NCBI GenBank assembly: GCA_025602905.1
Contig: JAHLKI010000002.1
Span: 1 to 64,000, forward strand
Direction of reading: 5' to 3'
Length of the DNA: 64,000 nt
Origin: Phlyctochytrium arcticum
Lineage: Eukaryota; Chytridiomycota; Chytridiomycetes; Chytridiales; Chytridiaceae
Shown here piece after piece: positions 31,526 through 43,190 of the stretch. The translations under genes were made by a program, and so were the position numbers. The stretch's first letter is position 1. Each line of letters starts with the position of its first letter. Under the pieces are notes generated by a model. That model searched no databases. It was not told the origin of the DNA and was given only the letters and a program-made list of their open reading frames with translations.

Positions 31526-33301
31526 TTACAGATAGAGACCCTCAGGGGTTCCCTCATTCTTTCGGTATAGCACCTTCTCCTTTGCCTTTCGCAAATCATC
31601 TGCAACGACCCTCATTCGTCGCTCTCGGAGAGCCAATAGACCGGCTTCTGTGCAAATAGCCTAAAAACAGGAAAGCCAAGTCAGTGTACCACGTATACGG
31701 CTTTAAACGATCAATTCACCAGCACATACCTTAATGTCGGCTCCGGACAAGTCATCCTTTGCCATAACAAACTCTTCAAGATCCACATCATCGCCCAGGG
31801 TCATTCTGCCAGTGTGGATTCCGAAAATTCGTCGCTTCGTCTTTACGTCCGGCAATGGGAACTCAATCTTTCGATCGATACGACCAGGTCGAATCAAAGC
31901 GGGATCCAGAGACTCAATACGATTTGTAGCCATAATGACCTATATCCAGAGAGACGTATTAGACCTACAGGCACTATCAACCCTGTATGAAATGAAAATT
32001 CTGACCTTGACATCTCCTCGAGAGTCGAAACCGTCCAGCTGGTTGAGCAATTCCAACATTGTACGTTGGATTTCCCGCTCTCCTCCAGATGTGGAATCAT
32101 ATCTGGTCAAAATATACGTTTAGACCTGAGCTGATGGTTGTACGGTCAGACTATAACTTACCGCTTAGTTCCAATAGCGTCGATTTCATCAATAAAGACG
32201 ATCGAAGGTGCGTGTTCCTCAGCAACTCGGAATAACTCCCGTACCAGCTTTGGTCCATCTCCAAGGTATTTCTGAATCAATTCGGATCCAACAATACGGA
32301 GGAAAGTGGCAGATGTCTGATTAGCTACAGCTTTTGCCAGCAATGTTTTGCCTGAAAACCGAGAATTTCCGTCATTTATATATCCTATTAATGCTGTTAG
32401 ACTGTACACACCTGTTCCTGGACATCCGTAAAGAATAACACCCTTGGGAGGTTTTATGCCCATCTCCTCGTACAGCTCTGGATGTGTCAATGGCAACTCG
32501 ACTGCTTCTTTGATTTCTTGGATTTGCTGCTCCAGACCCCCCACATCGCCATATGACTCTGTCGGCGCCTTTTCCACCTTCATCACACTTACAGTTGGAT
32601 CCGTGTCATCCGCCAAGACACCAACGACAAACAAGTTTTTGTGGTGCATGAGAATTGAACATCCAGGCTCGAGCACATCCTTGTCCACAAAAGATAGGAT
32701 GCTGACGTAGTATTCGTGTCCCGCGGAAGCCGAGACAATAGCGTGGTCATCATCAATGATCTCTTCGAGAGTGCCTACGTGCATAGGACTTCCTCGCACA
32801 GAGTCAACTTCTGATCGCTCTTCCTAATATGCAGGAGCAGGTTAGATACTTTTTCTATCTCGATTGGAAACAAATGTACGCACCTGGGCCTTATCTTCTT
32901 GAGGCTTCAATCGCTCTTGGTTCACGACAAATTCCTCCTGCATAAGCAGATAATCTTTGATACGTTCCATCTTGAGAAGCTTAAGCTTGCATCGGGTGGT
33001 TGGGTACACTATGAGGCTGTGAGTTATACACATCAGATACGCCGTCGGGCCGAGTACCTACCTGGAGGCAATTTGTACGCAGCATCCGGGCCCTTCCTCT
33101 TCTTTTTGCCCACACGGGTGGGGACTGGCGGCTCCCACTTCTTCTTCTCAGGCTTCTTCTCCTTGTCGCCGTCCTTGCCTTGATCGTCACCAGGAGGACC
33201 TCCAGGTCCGCCGGGAAGTCCGGATTGGTTTTGACCCTGTGTGACGCGTCATCTACACTTGATCTCTGGCAGGACAAACCGCTGGCAATGCCTCTTACCA
33301 T
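31526..33301 (-). CDS. RPT2: 26S proteasome regulatory subunit 4 (AAA ATPase Rpt2)
   Basis: Rpt2 is one of six AAA ATPases that unfold substrates and open the 20S gate. Eight exons (33301-33299, 33236-33062, 33008-32884, 32823-32412, 32351-32162, 32102-32006, 31939-31730, 31660-31526) give 448 aa in phase. The start MGQNQSG fits the family's N-myristoylated end. [23 protein letters not shown], the Walker A loop, Walker [16 protein letters not shown], the arginine-finger region [17 protein letters not shown] and the C-terminal HbYX tail GLYL are all present. Two oddities: the first exon codes only the ATG, and the Walker A loop reads YGCPGTGKT where YGPPGTGKT is usual. The intron inside Walker A is 60 nt without a stop. 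Confidence 0.97.
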
Positions 33302-33629
33302 GTTTGCCGAGTCGGAAGCGGTGGTTCAGTAGTAGTTCAAAGGGGATATCCCGCGGTGTATATGTGTATTCCAGATAGCCTGAGATGTGTTGAAGCTGGT
33401 CAAAGAAACTGCTTTGCCTTGCTGACAACTTTGGAGGAACGAGTCTCACGTAGATCATGTGACCCACTATTTGGATTTGGGGGAATTTGGCCTGACTGGC
33501 CCTGACAGTTGCCCTGACATACAGAGTCAACATTGAAAGGAAATCTACCGTTACCTATAGAAACAAGAGACACCAGAACGCTGTTCAGAGAATAAAAACT
33601 GGAGCTACATTCGGAGCCAAGACATAGAG
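33302..33629. promoter_or_regulatory. Divergent promoter, Rpt2 / F-box gene
   Basis: This 328-bp stretch lies between the start codons of two outward-facing genes. No TATA box or recognised proteasome element is obvious. The two genes, both in protein turnover, may be co-expressed. Confidence 0.5.
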
Positions 33630-35293
33630 ATGTCGATGGCAACCAAGCGGCGATCGATCGACGAGCTGCGTTCCTGTTCTTCCGTGAAACGGGTAACAGT
33701 CTCCGTTGTGGAAAAGGATGAAGTACGACCGTCAACACCGTCGGCGGAAGAGTTCAATTCGGGGGATCAAGAAGAGGATTGTCCCACCAACATTACTCCA
33801 CTTCCGCGTGGGCCTTTGTCAATGAAGGATGAATCTTTCCGACCGTCAAAACCGTCGACAGATTCTGATTTGGTGGATCAAAAAGAAGATGCTCCTATCA
33901 ATATTGCTCAACTGCCGCATGAGCTTTTGTCCATGATTCTCAATTGTAAGTTGCGGAGGGATGAATGACAGGTCTGGGCGACTAAAAACTTTGGATATAG
34001 ATATCGATGATCGAGATTGCTTGGCACGACTTGCCTTTGTCAATCGAAAATTCAATCAATGCACAACTCCCATTCTTTACAGGTATGTTTTTTGCAGGTT
34101 TGCCGCTTTTTCACCAATCTCATTAGCGAATTCCTGTTTTCTTTCTCAGATGGCCGAATTTTCATTCCACCTTTGCCTGGGCACAATTTGTCCAGACTGT
34201 TACCCGAAATAATAACAGCCGTCCATTGGGGTCATACGTGCAGGTTTGGGCATCTCAAATTCTTTCTCTGATCACTCTCTCTAACCTTCCCATTCAGGTC
34301 ATTGATCTTTCATCCCCTTTTAATCTGAGGCACACCGGTGGCTTGCCCGAGGACTTGCGATCTTCTCGAGCGGTTCCTGTATATACCTCCTCAGGATCCA
34401 ATACAATCGACCTGATACTGCAAACTATGGATCTCATTTTCCCGCACAATTTACGAGCCACCATAGGCCAAGCCCAGGCACAATCTTGGCAGGCTCATGG
34501 TCATCCTCCAGTACCTTGGACTACGTATACCGGGCCAACCTGGAATCATCCAATTGAAGCGGCGCCCTCGCAGGATACTGCCGCCAATTCCGCAGGATGG
34601 GAGATTTTACCCGGTCGCCCCCCGGTAGCCTGGACCATGATCTCGAACCATGCAGGACCTTCCAGTAGTGCCATCACGAGCTTGGATCCGTCTCCAGGTC
34701 TCTCGCTACATCAACTACTTATCGACCATCTGCGCTCACGCAACAACCCACCCAGCAACTCCCCGAACAATCCGGAGACGCTCGAGCCACATATTCCTGC
34801 CGACAGCTTTCCCACCTCTTCAGTAGATACTCTTTATGAGGCCAAAACGTTTCTCGACAAAAAACGATTGGCGCGACTCCAGATTCAATCATCGTCACTG
34901 CTTTCTCTTGCTTCCGCCTGTCCCAATCTGTTGCATATTTCCCTTTCACATTGCCCAATTTTGACTGATATCCTCATCAAGGAGACCAACGAGTACCTCT
35001 CCGCCCTCCAACACGAGCCACAACCATACCTTACCCGTGTCCCCATTCCACCGGTGCAGGTGATCGAGGCGTTGTCAAAACATTGCCCACGGCTGATAAG
35101 CGTTGATTTACGCGGATGTGACTGGTTTACGGACGACAATATTGAGGTTGCGTTACAGTTGGAGAATCTTCGGGCACTCAACTTGGGGAATTGTGCAAAC
35201 GTGAGTAAAGAACTCGCTCGGCTATTTTTCTGCGCAAAAGGAGAGTCTGTGCGTAAATCTGTTTTATCGGCACTGGACCCCCAGCTCGAATGA
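33630..35293 (+). CDS. F-box / leucine-rich repeat protein
   Basis: Exons 33630-33945, 34001-34082 and 34150-35293 give 513 aa. The F-box (about residues 94-133) spans the first two introns: INIAQLPHELLSMILN, then YIDDRDCLARLAFVNRKF, then the TPILYR end. This is the segment that binds Skp1 in SCF ubiquitin ligases. The C-terminal third has leucine-rich repeat units of the cysteine-containing type (LLSLASACPNLLHISLSHCP, LSKHCPRLISVDLRGCDWFT, LENLRALNLGNCANV), the likely substrate-binding part. The middle is low-complexity, Pro/Ser-rich. The substrate is unknown. It shares a divergent promoter with Rpt2. Confidence 0.85.
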
Positions 35294-35997
35294 AGCAGCA
35301 GAAGCCAGTGATGCTAAAGCCGCCGCCCTTTTTGTATATCCCTTATCTGTATCTGAGGACTGCAGTCCTTATTTTTTTTATACCCCCTCCTTACCGGCGA
35401 GGACAGAACGCCAAGCGTAGTATATATACTGTTTTTCTTCTGTAATATGTCGTTCAAACATTCTTTCAATGATGTCCATCAAACTCTTTACTGGTAGTTC
35501 AGAATGACTGGTCAACGAAGCTGGTTTAAAGCCCTCCCCCGGCGACGACAGAACGCCAAGCGTAATAGTGTATATATTTTTTGGTGGCATTCTTGCCAGT
35601 ATTCCTATCAAAGTTTTTACTGACAGTTTCAAATAGCAAGAGTGCACATTGACCGTGTGAAAAGACTCGATTTCTTGGTTTTGGCCAGTGAATGTGTCCC
35701 AGATCAGCGTGTGAAAGAATCGCGGTTGCTGCCTCGAATAGAAGAGTGTGTCCTGTACGTGTGAAAGGACTTGATTATGTATCACAGAGACAAAAAGTTC
35801 AGCTTAACTAAATGCAGAAAAGAAATCCCAAAAGGAAGAAACTAGAATGAAAGATGTACGAGAAAAAAAGGAATAAAACAAAAAAAAGTAGAGGCCAAAA
35901 TAATATGAAAATAACTAGAAAAAAAACTACGTGAAAACACAACACATCGGCATACGCCATATGTACGCCGCTAATACCTAGACCACTGAGAGACAAA
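35294..35997. other. Convergent intergenic region with a duplicated segment
   Basis: Two imperfect copies of a roughly 110-bp segment lie at about 35389-35505 and 35532-35635. Each begins CGGCGA(G/C)GACAGAACGCC followed by AAGCGTA and TATATA. A minus-strand frame across them (35785-35378) mirrors the duplication and is probably not a gene. The 35800-35990 part is A-rich and fits the Argonaute 3' UTR. Confidence 0.5.
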
Positions 35998-38857
35998 TCA
36001 CATAAAGTACATGACTTTGGTCAACTCATCCTTGACGGTGCCGTAGTTCATCATACGGGTAGGCAAAACATCTCTGCTTAATTTGTGGTTCAACATGGGC
36101 GGGACGGTCGACACTGCTGGCGCTGCGGGCACGCCAATGAGACCTCCAACAGGTTCCGATTTGATGTGTTCAAACTTGATTGGGGGTTGAACGACCGTTG
36201 GCGGGAGGAGAGGGGTCAATGGATTCATGTTTGTGGGCAGGTTGCCAAATGGCGACCCGGTACTTCCCGTTTCGCTGGATGATTCGTTCCATCCTTCACC
36301 GGTTGCGTGGAAGCGGGCCCGAGCGGCGACAAGATGGGCATAGTATGCGGGAGGACATACCGAGACACTACGCGTCGCTCGGCAGTAGAGGTAACACAGT
36401 CGGTAGGTCAACTCTTGAAGAGCATCAGGGGTAAATCGGTTTTCGTCGTGCAAGACATGGTAATGGGTTGGTTTGGATGTGCCTTGGAGACCGGGATGAG
36501 AGCAGAGGTAAAAGTCGAATTCAGAGGGGTGGGTCACGCCAGTCTCGACAACTGTTCCAGGTAACACGTTGCCACTACGGTCAGAATCCTCCTTGCGAAT
36601 GGGGAAGAAACGCGCGTGATGCCGTTTCTGAACGACAATGAAGGTAACTGTAGGTCGGTAATTGGGTTCCAATGTCAAACATGCCCTCCGGATCGCCTCG
36701 ACTTCATTCCGCAGAATTTCGGCAAACTGTCCTTCTGATACACCGTCACGGTAAAACACAATGCGCTCGGGTTTGGCACCGCAAGTTTGAAAAAAGGTCT
36801 TCAGCAACTCGATAACCATTCCAGATAAATCCTGAATAACTTCCTGTCGCCCTTTCTGTACGCGAATGGCGGCAGCAAAACGAGAACATTGAGCATCCAT
36901 GGATCCTACCAGTGCTGCAATCGATTGATTTGATGCGGATCCTGGGGCGGGATGGGTAACGTCAGCGCCGAAGATTAGTGTGGGTCGCTCGCTCACGAAG
37001 GGGAGTTGTGTGTTGGAAAGGAAGCTGTTCATGCCTCCGAGTTTCACATTCATCTTCAGGCACACATTGGCACAGTATTGGCGTTTGGCAGCAAACATGT
37101 GTTTGGCTTGGATACATTGAGTAGCAACACCAATAACGGTATCAGAAACTCGCTTGACTTCAGCATACAATGGCACACCAGTGTTGGGGAGAATGCAGAG
37201 AACCAGTTGAGGTCGCTCCAAGAATGAGTTACCGGCCAACATGTATGCATCAATGAGAGTCTTTTCAACATTTGCCATAGGATTGGCGTAGGAAATTGGG
37301 GGCTGGCGATTCTGGATAAACACACCGCACTCTTCACAAGTTTGCACCAAAAGCGTAATAAACTTCTGAATAGCAGATACGGGATAGTCCATTTCTTGTC
37401 CAAATGCAACTACCGACCAGGAGCGGACGGTAACACCCTGAGCCACCATCTTGTCGCGCAAATTCCAAGCACCTTCTCGTGGGGTGATAACGGGTTCCTT
37501 TGATGCGGGATGATATGAGATTGCAGGGGCGGGGAGAATGCGGGCATTCACAATAGTCATTTCGTGGCCAATTTGTACTCCAAATTCTTTCAGATAGTCA
37601 TTATCACGCTGTTGCAAAATGGTGATACCCGCAGAAATTTTGTTTGAGCGGACATGAGGCGGTTGGCAGGTAAATTTGATCATTTCCGCAGTCTAGGGGT
37701 AGAGAGCGTAAGTAGATGCAATTAGATAACAAAAAGTCCATCAAAGCCGTACCTGACGCTCATTAAGCTTTCGCAAATGTCGCTGACCGGGTACAATAGA
37801 GCAAACCTCCATTGGCAAATATACTTGACGGGCAGGATCTCCAACTACGAGACAGGGAAGATGAGGGAAGTAAAGCTGGGAATTGTATTTGCTCTGGAAA
37901 TATCCGGCGACCGAGTTTTCCACTCCAGATTCTTCCAGGGAAAACATGGTGCGATTCGCTGGGGTAGGTGTAACTTTTGAAACTCGGAATTTGCGGCGAA
38001 TTTGCCCACGATGCGTAACAACAATCTTGAGGCCCTTGAGCACTTTTTCAATCTTTTGACGATCGCGCTCCGTCAACGGAGAGCGAAGATCGGCGGCACT
38101 TTGGCGCCCAAGGATTTTGGCCACCATTTCTACAACGGGACCTGGCTGATAAAATGCGGTAGCCGACACGTCGAGATTGATAAGCATCTGCCCTCTTGTA
38201 GGGCGAATACTTTGATGAAAACCTTGCCAAAGCTGCGCTCCATTGGCGATGGCGGCGGCGGAGTCGGGGGTATAAAAACATCTGCCAATGGTCGTGTACG
38301 TCAGGGATGGGCGATGGCGTAGCAGAATATCAAGGGCCATGATTGCATCGACGGGAGTCTCTGTCATTCGGCCTTCCAAGAAGGCACCCAGTCGCTGCAT
38401 GTCAATTTCACCAATCTTTTGTATAATCAAAACAAACTTTTTGGCTCCACGACTGACATAAACAAAGATGAGATGATGCGATCTTAGAGTGATGTCGACT
38501 GAAAATAACTTACAGTTTGCTTTCATCCTCATCATAATAGTCAATGTCAAAGGTCTGACCCTCGGGATCCAGAGGTAATGGACGAGCTGAAAAGACATTT
38601 TTGCGACCGTCAAAAACGGGGCGGACGCCGTTCAAGGCTCCACTCAAAAGTTGCTCATCCTCCCATAGTTGATAGATCCGTCGACTCTTTGCTGGTGGAA
38701 CATCGGGAGTGATGCTTACGTCGTAATGGTGAATGTTTTGTCCTGGAAGGGTAAGGACGGGGAAGAAGTTTGCTCGAACTTGGATGGGTCGCCCTGACTT
38801 TCCGACTCCAGGTCGAGGAGGAAAACGCCAAGTTTGCAGGGCTGTGGTGGCCATCAT
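35998..38857 (-). CDS. Argonaute, predicted slicer-competent, with extended C-terminus
   Basis: Argonaute binds small RNAs and silences matching transcripts. Exons 38857-38514, 38452-37753 and 37692-35998 give 912 aa. The order is N domain, L1 (SATAFYQPGPVVEMVA), PAZ (around residues 260-345, with YFPHLPCLVVG), MID (QLVLCILPN, CIQAKHMF) and PIWI. The catalytic tetrad is complete: Asp in GADVTHP (about 590), Glu in RQEVIQDL (about 629), Asp in YRDGVSEGQ (about 661) and His in YYAHLVAARARFH (about 800). About 90 residues before the terminal VMYFM are Pro/Ser/Thr-rich and carry two overlapping sumoylation-type motifs, IKFE and IKSE. The second of two tandem ATGs (38854) is an alternative start, and the frame is open further upstream to 39172. 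Confidence 0.95.
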
Positions 38858-41440
38858 GATAGCCGGCGGTGGTGGGTAAGAGCGGTTTGAAGGTGATGGT
38901 CTATTGCTATCCGACTCGAAATGCTGCTGTTGTCGACCCCGGGAGTGTGACAACGACGAAAGGTGGTGGCGGCGGTTCAACGCTACGCACAAACTTGGCG
39001 GGCTTTCCCAGAGATGGACGACGGTTAGCTCTCTTCCCGCAGCGGATGCCCAAATTGCCGTGGATTGCCAAACGATGCTTGCTAATGCCCGTAGTCGTTT
39101 TCCCCTTGGCCCTCGCTTCTTTTGCCAGGTGCTTCGCCGGGCCGTCAAAATTGCCCCCCGATTTTGCACCATCCCAAAACAGTTGGAAATACTGCCTTAC
39201 TCGGCTTAAGTGCCTTTACAGCCACCTCACTCGGATTTTGCCAGATCTGTTGCCAGATCAGTTGCCCTGCTTTTCACCACTGGAATCTGGGTAGAATCAG
39301 TCCTGGAATCAAACGAGGACGAGTGGAACAAACAACGTTGGCACAAGTAGCGATTTTCTCTATTTCCTATCCTAAGAGAGCCGAGCCAGGCATCCAGCCT
39401 GGAATCCTCACAAAGTTGTCGCCGATCTCGATGGTTCCGTCCAATGCCGGCGAAGATGTCATAGCAGTTGGACTCAATTAGCCAACAAACGAACCAGTGT
39501 TCTACTTCGGCATCCGGTCAATATCTTTGTTTCTGAGACTGGGGATCATATGACTCTAAGCTGGAGGACCGGTGGGCATGTGGTCGTTTTTTATTATGGC
39601 GAGGGACGATGTGAGGAAGTAGGATGAGAGGTTGGAATCGTTGGATGGGTGGCAAAAGGAAGTCTGAGGGTATGATTCCTCAATGTGCATCCTACTTCAT
39701 TCTTGCTCCGCACATCTTGATCGACCAAAATCCTGACCCGTCTGGCCTCAATCTGTTCTCTTGACGATCAAGGCTGACATCGTGTCCACTTGCGTGCTTG
39801 CATGACTGATGGCACAGGGCAAGGGCATTGTGATCCCTTGGAAAGGATGCCTTTAACAACGTCCTTTTCGACTGTCTCAGTAGACAGTTCTCTGCCATTT
39901 CACGCTATGTTTCTCGACGACAAACAGATTCTCTACATTGTGGGAAGGCGGATGGCACTCTTCTGGAGAATATGAAAATGCCAATGCCACAAGAGGTTTT
40001 ACAGACTCTGGACCATGAACCCAGGTTGTCGATTATCTCGTAACGACGCAACTATGCATTTGCTACAGCCGCCGGTCGTCCTCGCTGATGCTGCCAAATA
40101 GGCTATCGTAAACGGGGCGGGCTATACTACATCCCCCGATGGGAGAGGCGACTGACGCACATGAATGGTGATTCCTTCCGATTCCCTAGACGCTTGGTCA
40201 AAGACCAAGAAGAACCCTGATGGTCGTACATTTCAGGTGTCAGTTCAACCCGTCAATCGCAAGCGGCGGGTTCAGCACAGGACCCAGGCAATAGGAAATA
40301 ACTCTGTGTCGAGAGCAGGAACCTTTGGCAAGAGTCTTGTCAGTCATCTACCGGCAGGCCTTGTTGCGTGCCTTTCTACTCCACCCCAGCTGGATAGGAT
40401 ATGGAAGAACGCTCTACTTTTGTAACGTCGATGCTGATTATTTCTTCCGTCTATGGAAAACGATGGCTGTCATGTCCCATGTCCGGTGAAAGGCACACGA
40501 GACAGGATGCCTCACGTTCCTGCGTAAGATGTACAGGGATACTTTGTGGTGTTCCTGCTATGTCCAGATATCTAAAAAAAATCTTGCGTTCCGATTATTT
40601 GATCAAGAACACCAGCACCGCACCGAGTATGTTACGTTGCCGTAAGGACCCCATTTCGTCCTCGACAATAATTCGCCAGAGCCGCGTTGTTTTGCAAATT
40701 GGTTGACAAGAGTTGGAAGAAATAACACACAGTCTCGCCTTGACACCACAACGCGAGCTTTTGAACTTCACAGACAAAAACTGCCGTCGGTATACGTGGG
40801 AATAATATGATAGATGCTTCTGGGAGTCGAGTAGCATGAAGCATAAACACTCGACACTGACGCTGTGGTGTTTTCGACAAACGGAGAGTCGCCACTTCGC
40901 TCCTTCCTTCGACTCGGGTTCCTCTGCGGTGAATAAAACATGCTGCTCGTCTCTCGTCGCTCGGTTTGTTGTCGCCTTTCTTGTTGGCGTTTTTGCGGTT
41001 TTCGTTGCCTTTGCTATCGTTGGTCGTGCTCGTCGCTGGAAAGCAAACTCGTTTCAGACTTTGCGAATACGGAATACACTCTTCTCACGACGGCCAACTG
41101 AAGCAAAGGACTGGTCTCCCATCGCTGGTGGCGGTTTTCATCGCTGTCCTTTCGTCGTCGTCGTCTTGGCCGCTTTCGTCTTGGTCATGTGTCACGTTTT
41201 TTTTTGTCCGGGGGTATATTTGATGTTCCTGGGAATTTTGTCCGATGTTCCCATGCAGACTAAAATGACTGGGGTGCTCCTTTTGAAGAGCGCTGAGATA
41301 TTTTGGATCCTCTTGATACTCAGCATCCAACACTTCAATGTTTTCCTCCCCAAACTTGCCGGGATTTAATGAACAGTGCCAAGATAAGGTCGCAAAAAGT
41401 TCTGATCTCTTTCATTGTGAGAAAATTTACTTCCCTGTAC
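38858..41440. other. 2.6-kb stretch without a supportable gene
   Basis: Downstream of the Argonaute leader only short or compositionally odd open frames occur. The longest (40836-41369 +) is hydrophobic on one strand and Asp-rich on the other because of a GTCGTCGTC run near 41152, and I do not trust it. Near 40950-41040 the sequence is rich in TCGTTG/TTTCGT words. No transposon domain is visible in any frame. Confidence 0.4.
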
Positions 41441-41737
41441 GTGTCTGCAACCCTCTGAAAGTTTTTTACATGGTATCCGAGCTACCACGCTGTATGAACT
41501 TTCCCTCTCCCACAAAGTGGTCCGGGTGAATAATCGCAAAAAGTTCTCAATGTTCCTGGGAACATTAACTATGCTTTGGTTAAAGGTTCTATGCATCTGT
41601 AACCCTCCCCATTTTTCTACATAGTGTCCGAGCCACCGCCCTGCATGAACTTTCCCTCTCCCACAATGTGACCCGGGTGAGTAATTGCATAATGTTTTCA
41701 ATGTTCCCGGGAATATTAACTATGCTTTTGTTAAAGT
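41441..41737 (+). repeat. Two tandem imperfect copies of a ~150-bp unit
   Basis: Copy 1 (about 41441-41589) and copy 2 (about 41592-41737) share CTGCATGAACTTTCCCTCTC-like and GGGAACATTAACTATGCTTT-like blocks in the same order, with about 80-85% identity by eye. They lie just upstream of the coiled-coil gene start. Confidence 0.8.
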
Positions 41738-41780
41738 TCCCACCGTCATCATATTGTAAGCCGACACTCCGATTGCGGCC

Positions 41781-42809
41781 ATGCAGGTGCCCTCCTCCAA
41801 CCTAACTCAGCCGGTGCTTTCCAAAAAACTTGTGGACAAATTTTTCCAATTTATTCCAGAGTTTTGCAACACTGGGGAGTTGGAAGTGGCAACTGAAGAA
41901 AACCGTGGGAAAAAGGACAAGCGTGGTGGGTCAACCGCCTTATGGAAGTCACGTCTGCATCACTAATGATATCATTTCCTTTCACGGCAGGCTTTACACA
42001 ATCTGGTAATGGAACTGGAGGCCAAGAACCAGAGCCTGTTGTCTCGATGCGAGGTAAGCTCTCAGACCGTCATGTTTTATTATGCAGCGTCACATAACGT
42101 GTTCGGATAGGAGTTGGAGGACGAAAATTTGGCACTTAGATTGCAACTTTTGCGGGTAGGGGACGAGGAGGAGGAGGTAGAGGTAGAGGAGGTAAAGGAG
42201 GAGGGGACGGGGACGGGCCCATTGGCCGCGATTCAGGCTATCTCTCCTCCCGAGTTCCAAACCATTGTGAACTCCACTGCGCACGGCTCCACCCAGCAAT
42301 CACTCGAGCAAATCTGTGCAGCAGCGAGCGCGGCTCTCTTTTTTCGAGAAACGGCACTGGCATGCAAGGGGGGATATCTCCGAAACCTCCAACGCAAACA
42401 TGGGTCCAACGCAGCAGGCCCAACCAATCTATCCGAGCTCATCCACGAGACGGGCTTCAAAAGAGTCGTCTTCACCAAAATGAGAGCAGACGGGTTCGTA
42501 GCAAAGGACCTGGACAAATTGGTCAGGGCAGGCCAATTTGTGGTCGACGTGGCTGACGTCGTCGGCCCAGGGGTCCTTTTGCTCTTTCAGAAGGATACCC
42601 ACCTCTCATATTCGGTATTGAGAGAGATGGGCAGCACTGCTGTCCGGGCGAGCCCTGTCCTTCGGGGCTGCCAAAGCATGTACTCGTCCGAGCTGGCAGC
42701 TGCCGCGACGCAAAAACTTTGGACTCAACTGGGATATGAGGACAAGCACCGCTCCGGATTCCAGGAGCTGGTAGCCAAATGGGAGCGGGGTCCATTGACG
42801 GCCTCTTAA
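41781..42809 (+). CDS. Unknown coiled-coil protein
   Basis: The best model has a first exon from the ATG at 41781, a second exon giving ALHNLVMELEAKNQSLLSRC (ending at a GTAAGC donor near 42053) and a last exon 42111-42809. The end of exon 1 is uncertain; a donor after GELE near 41887 keeps the phase. The heptad-like stretch across exons 2-3 (ELEDENLALRLQLL) is a strong short coiled coil or leucine zipper, followed by an acidic EEEEVEVEEVKEE run. The rest is a folded-looking region with FKRVVFTKMRADGF and GPGVLLLFQKDTHLS. I do not recognise the family. A zipper without an adjacent basic region argues against a bZIP factor. Confidence 0.5.
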
Positions 42810-42814
42810 ATGTA

Positions 42815-43190
42815 CGTTGTCTATTGTCTTTTGTGGTTCGTCCTTGTCCTTATCTTTTGTTACCTGTCTTTAGTGTTTACCACTCTTTGTCTTTGTCCGT
42901 CATCAGTCCTTGTCTTTGTCCTGTCTCTTTGCACTCTTTGTTTTTATCTGTCTTTTCCTGTCTCTTTGCATTCAATTCAGTCTTTGTTTTGATCTGTCTT
43001 TTCCTGTCTCTTTGCATTCAATTCAGTCTTTGTTTTTATCTGTCTTTAGTTTTTGGGTTCAGTCTTTGTCTTTTGTTCTTGGTAACTCCAAGTCTTTGAG
43101 TTAGTGTTCAGTCCTTGTCTTCAGTCTATGTTCAGTGTCTTCAGTCTTTCAAAGGTCTTCAGTCGATGTTCAGTGTCCGTGGTCGTTCTT
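42815..43190 (+). repeat. Pyrimidine-rich CCTGTCTTT-type repeat region
   Basis: About 375 bp in which GTCTTTGTC, CCTGTCTCTTTGCATTC and TTTGTTTTGATCTGTC words recur, including a 50-bp unit repeated nearly exactly around 42955-43045. The complement of its core (AAAGACAGG) is the word that recurs in the 22.8-24.6 kb tract. Confidence 0.7.

Noticed and set aside
35378..35785. A 135-codon minus-strand frame across the duplicated segment
   Set aside because: It only reflects the DNA duplication. It lies in the shared 3' region and has no homology I can see, so it is reported as a repeat.
38858..39172. N-terminal extension of Argonaute to an upstream ATG at 39172
   Set aside because: The extra 105 residues are basic and low-complexity, and the family N domain aligns from the ATG at 38857. 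It remains possible but is not preferred.
40836..41369. A 177-codon hydrophobic plus-strand frame that looks like a membrane protein
   Set aside because: The hydrophobic stretches come from GTCGTC and TTTCGT runs, and the other strand gives an Asp-rich frame. No family pattern is present.
42810..43104. Hydrophobic Leu/Ser/Phe frames
   Set aside because: Translation of the pyrimidine-rich repeat; the peptide repeats only mirror the DNA repeats.
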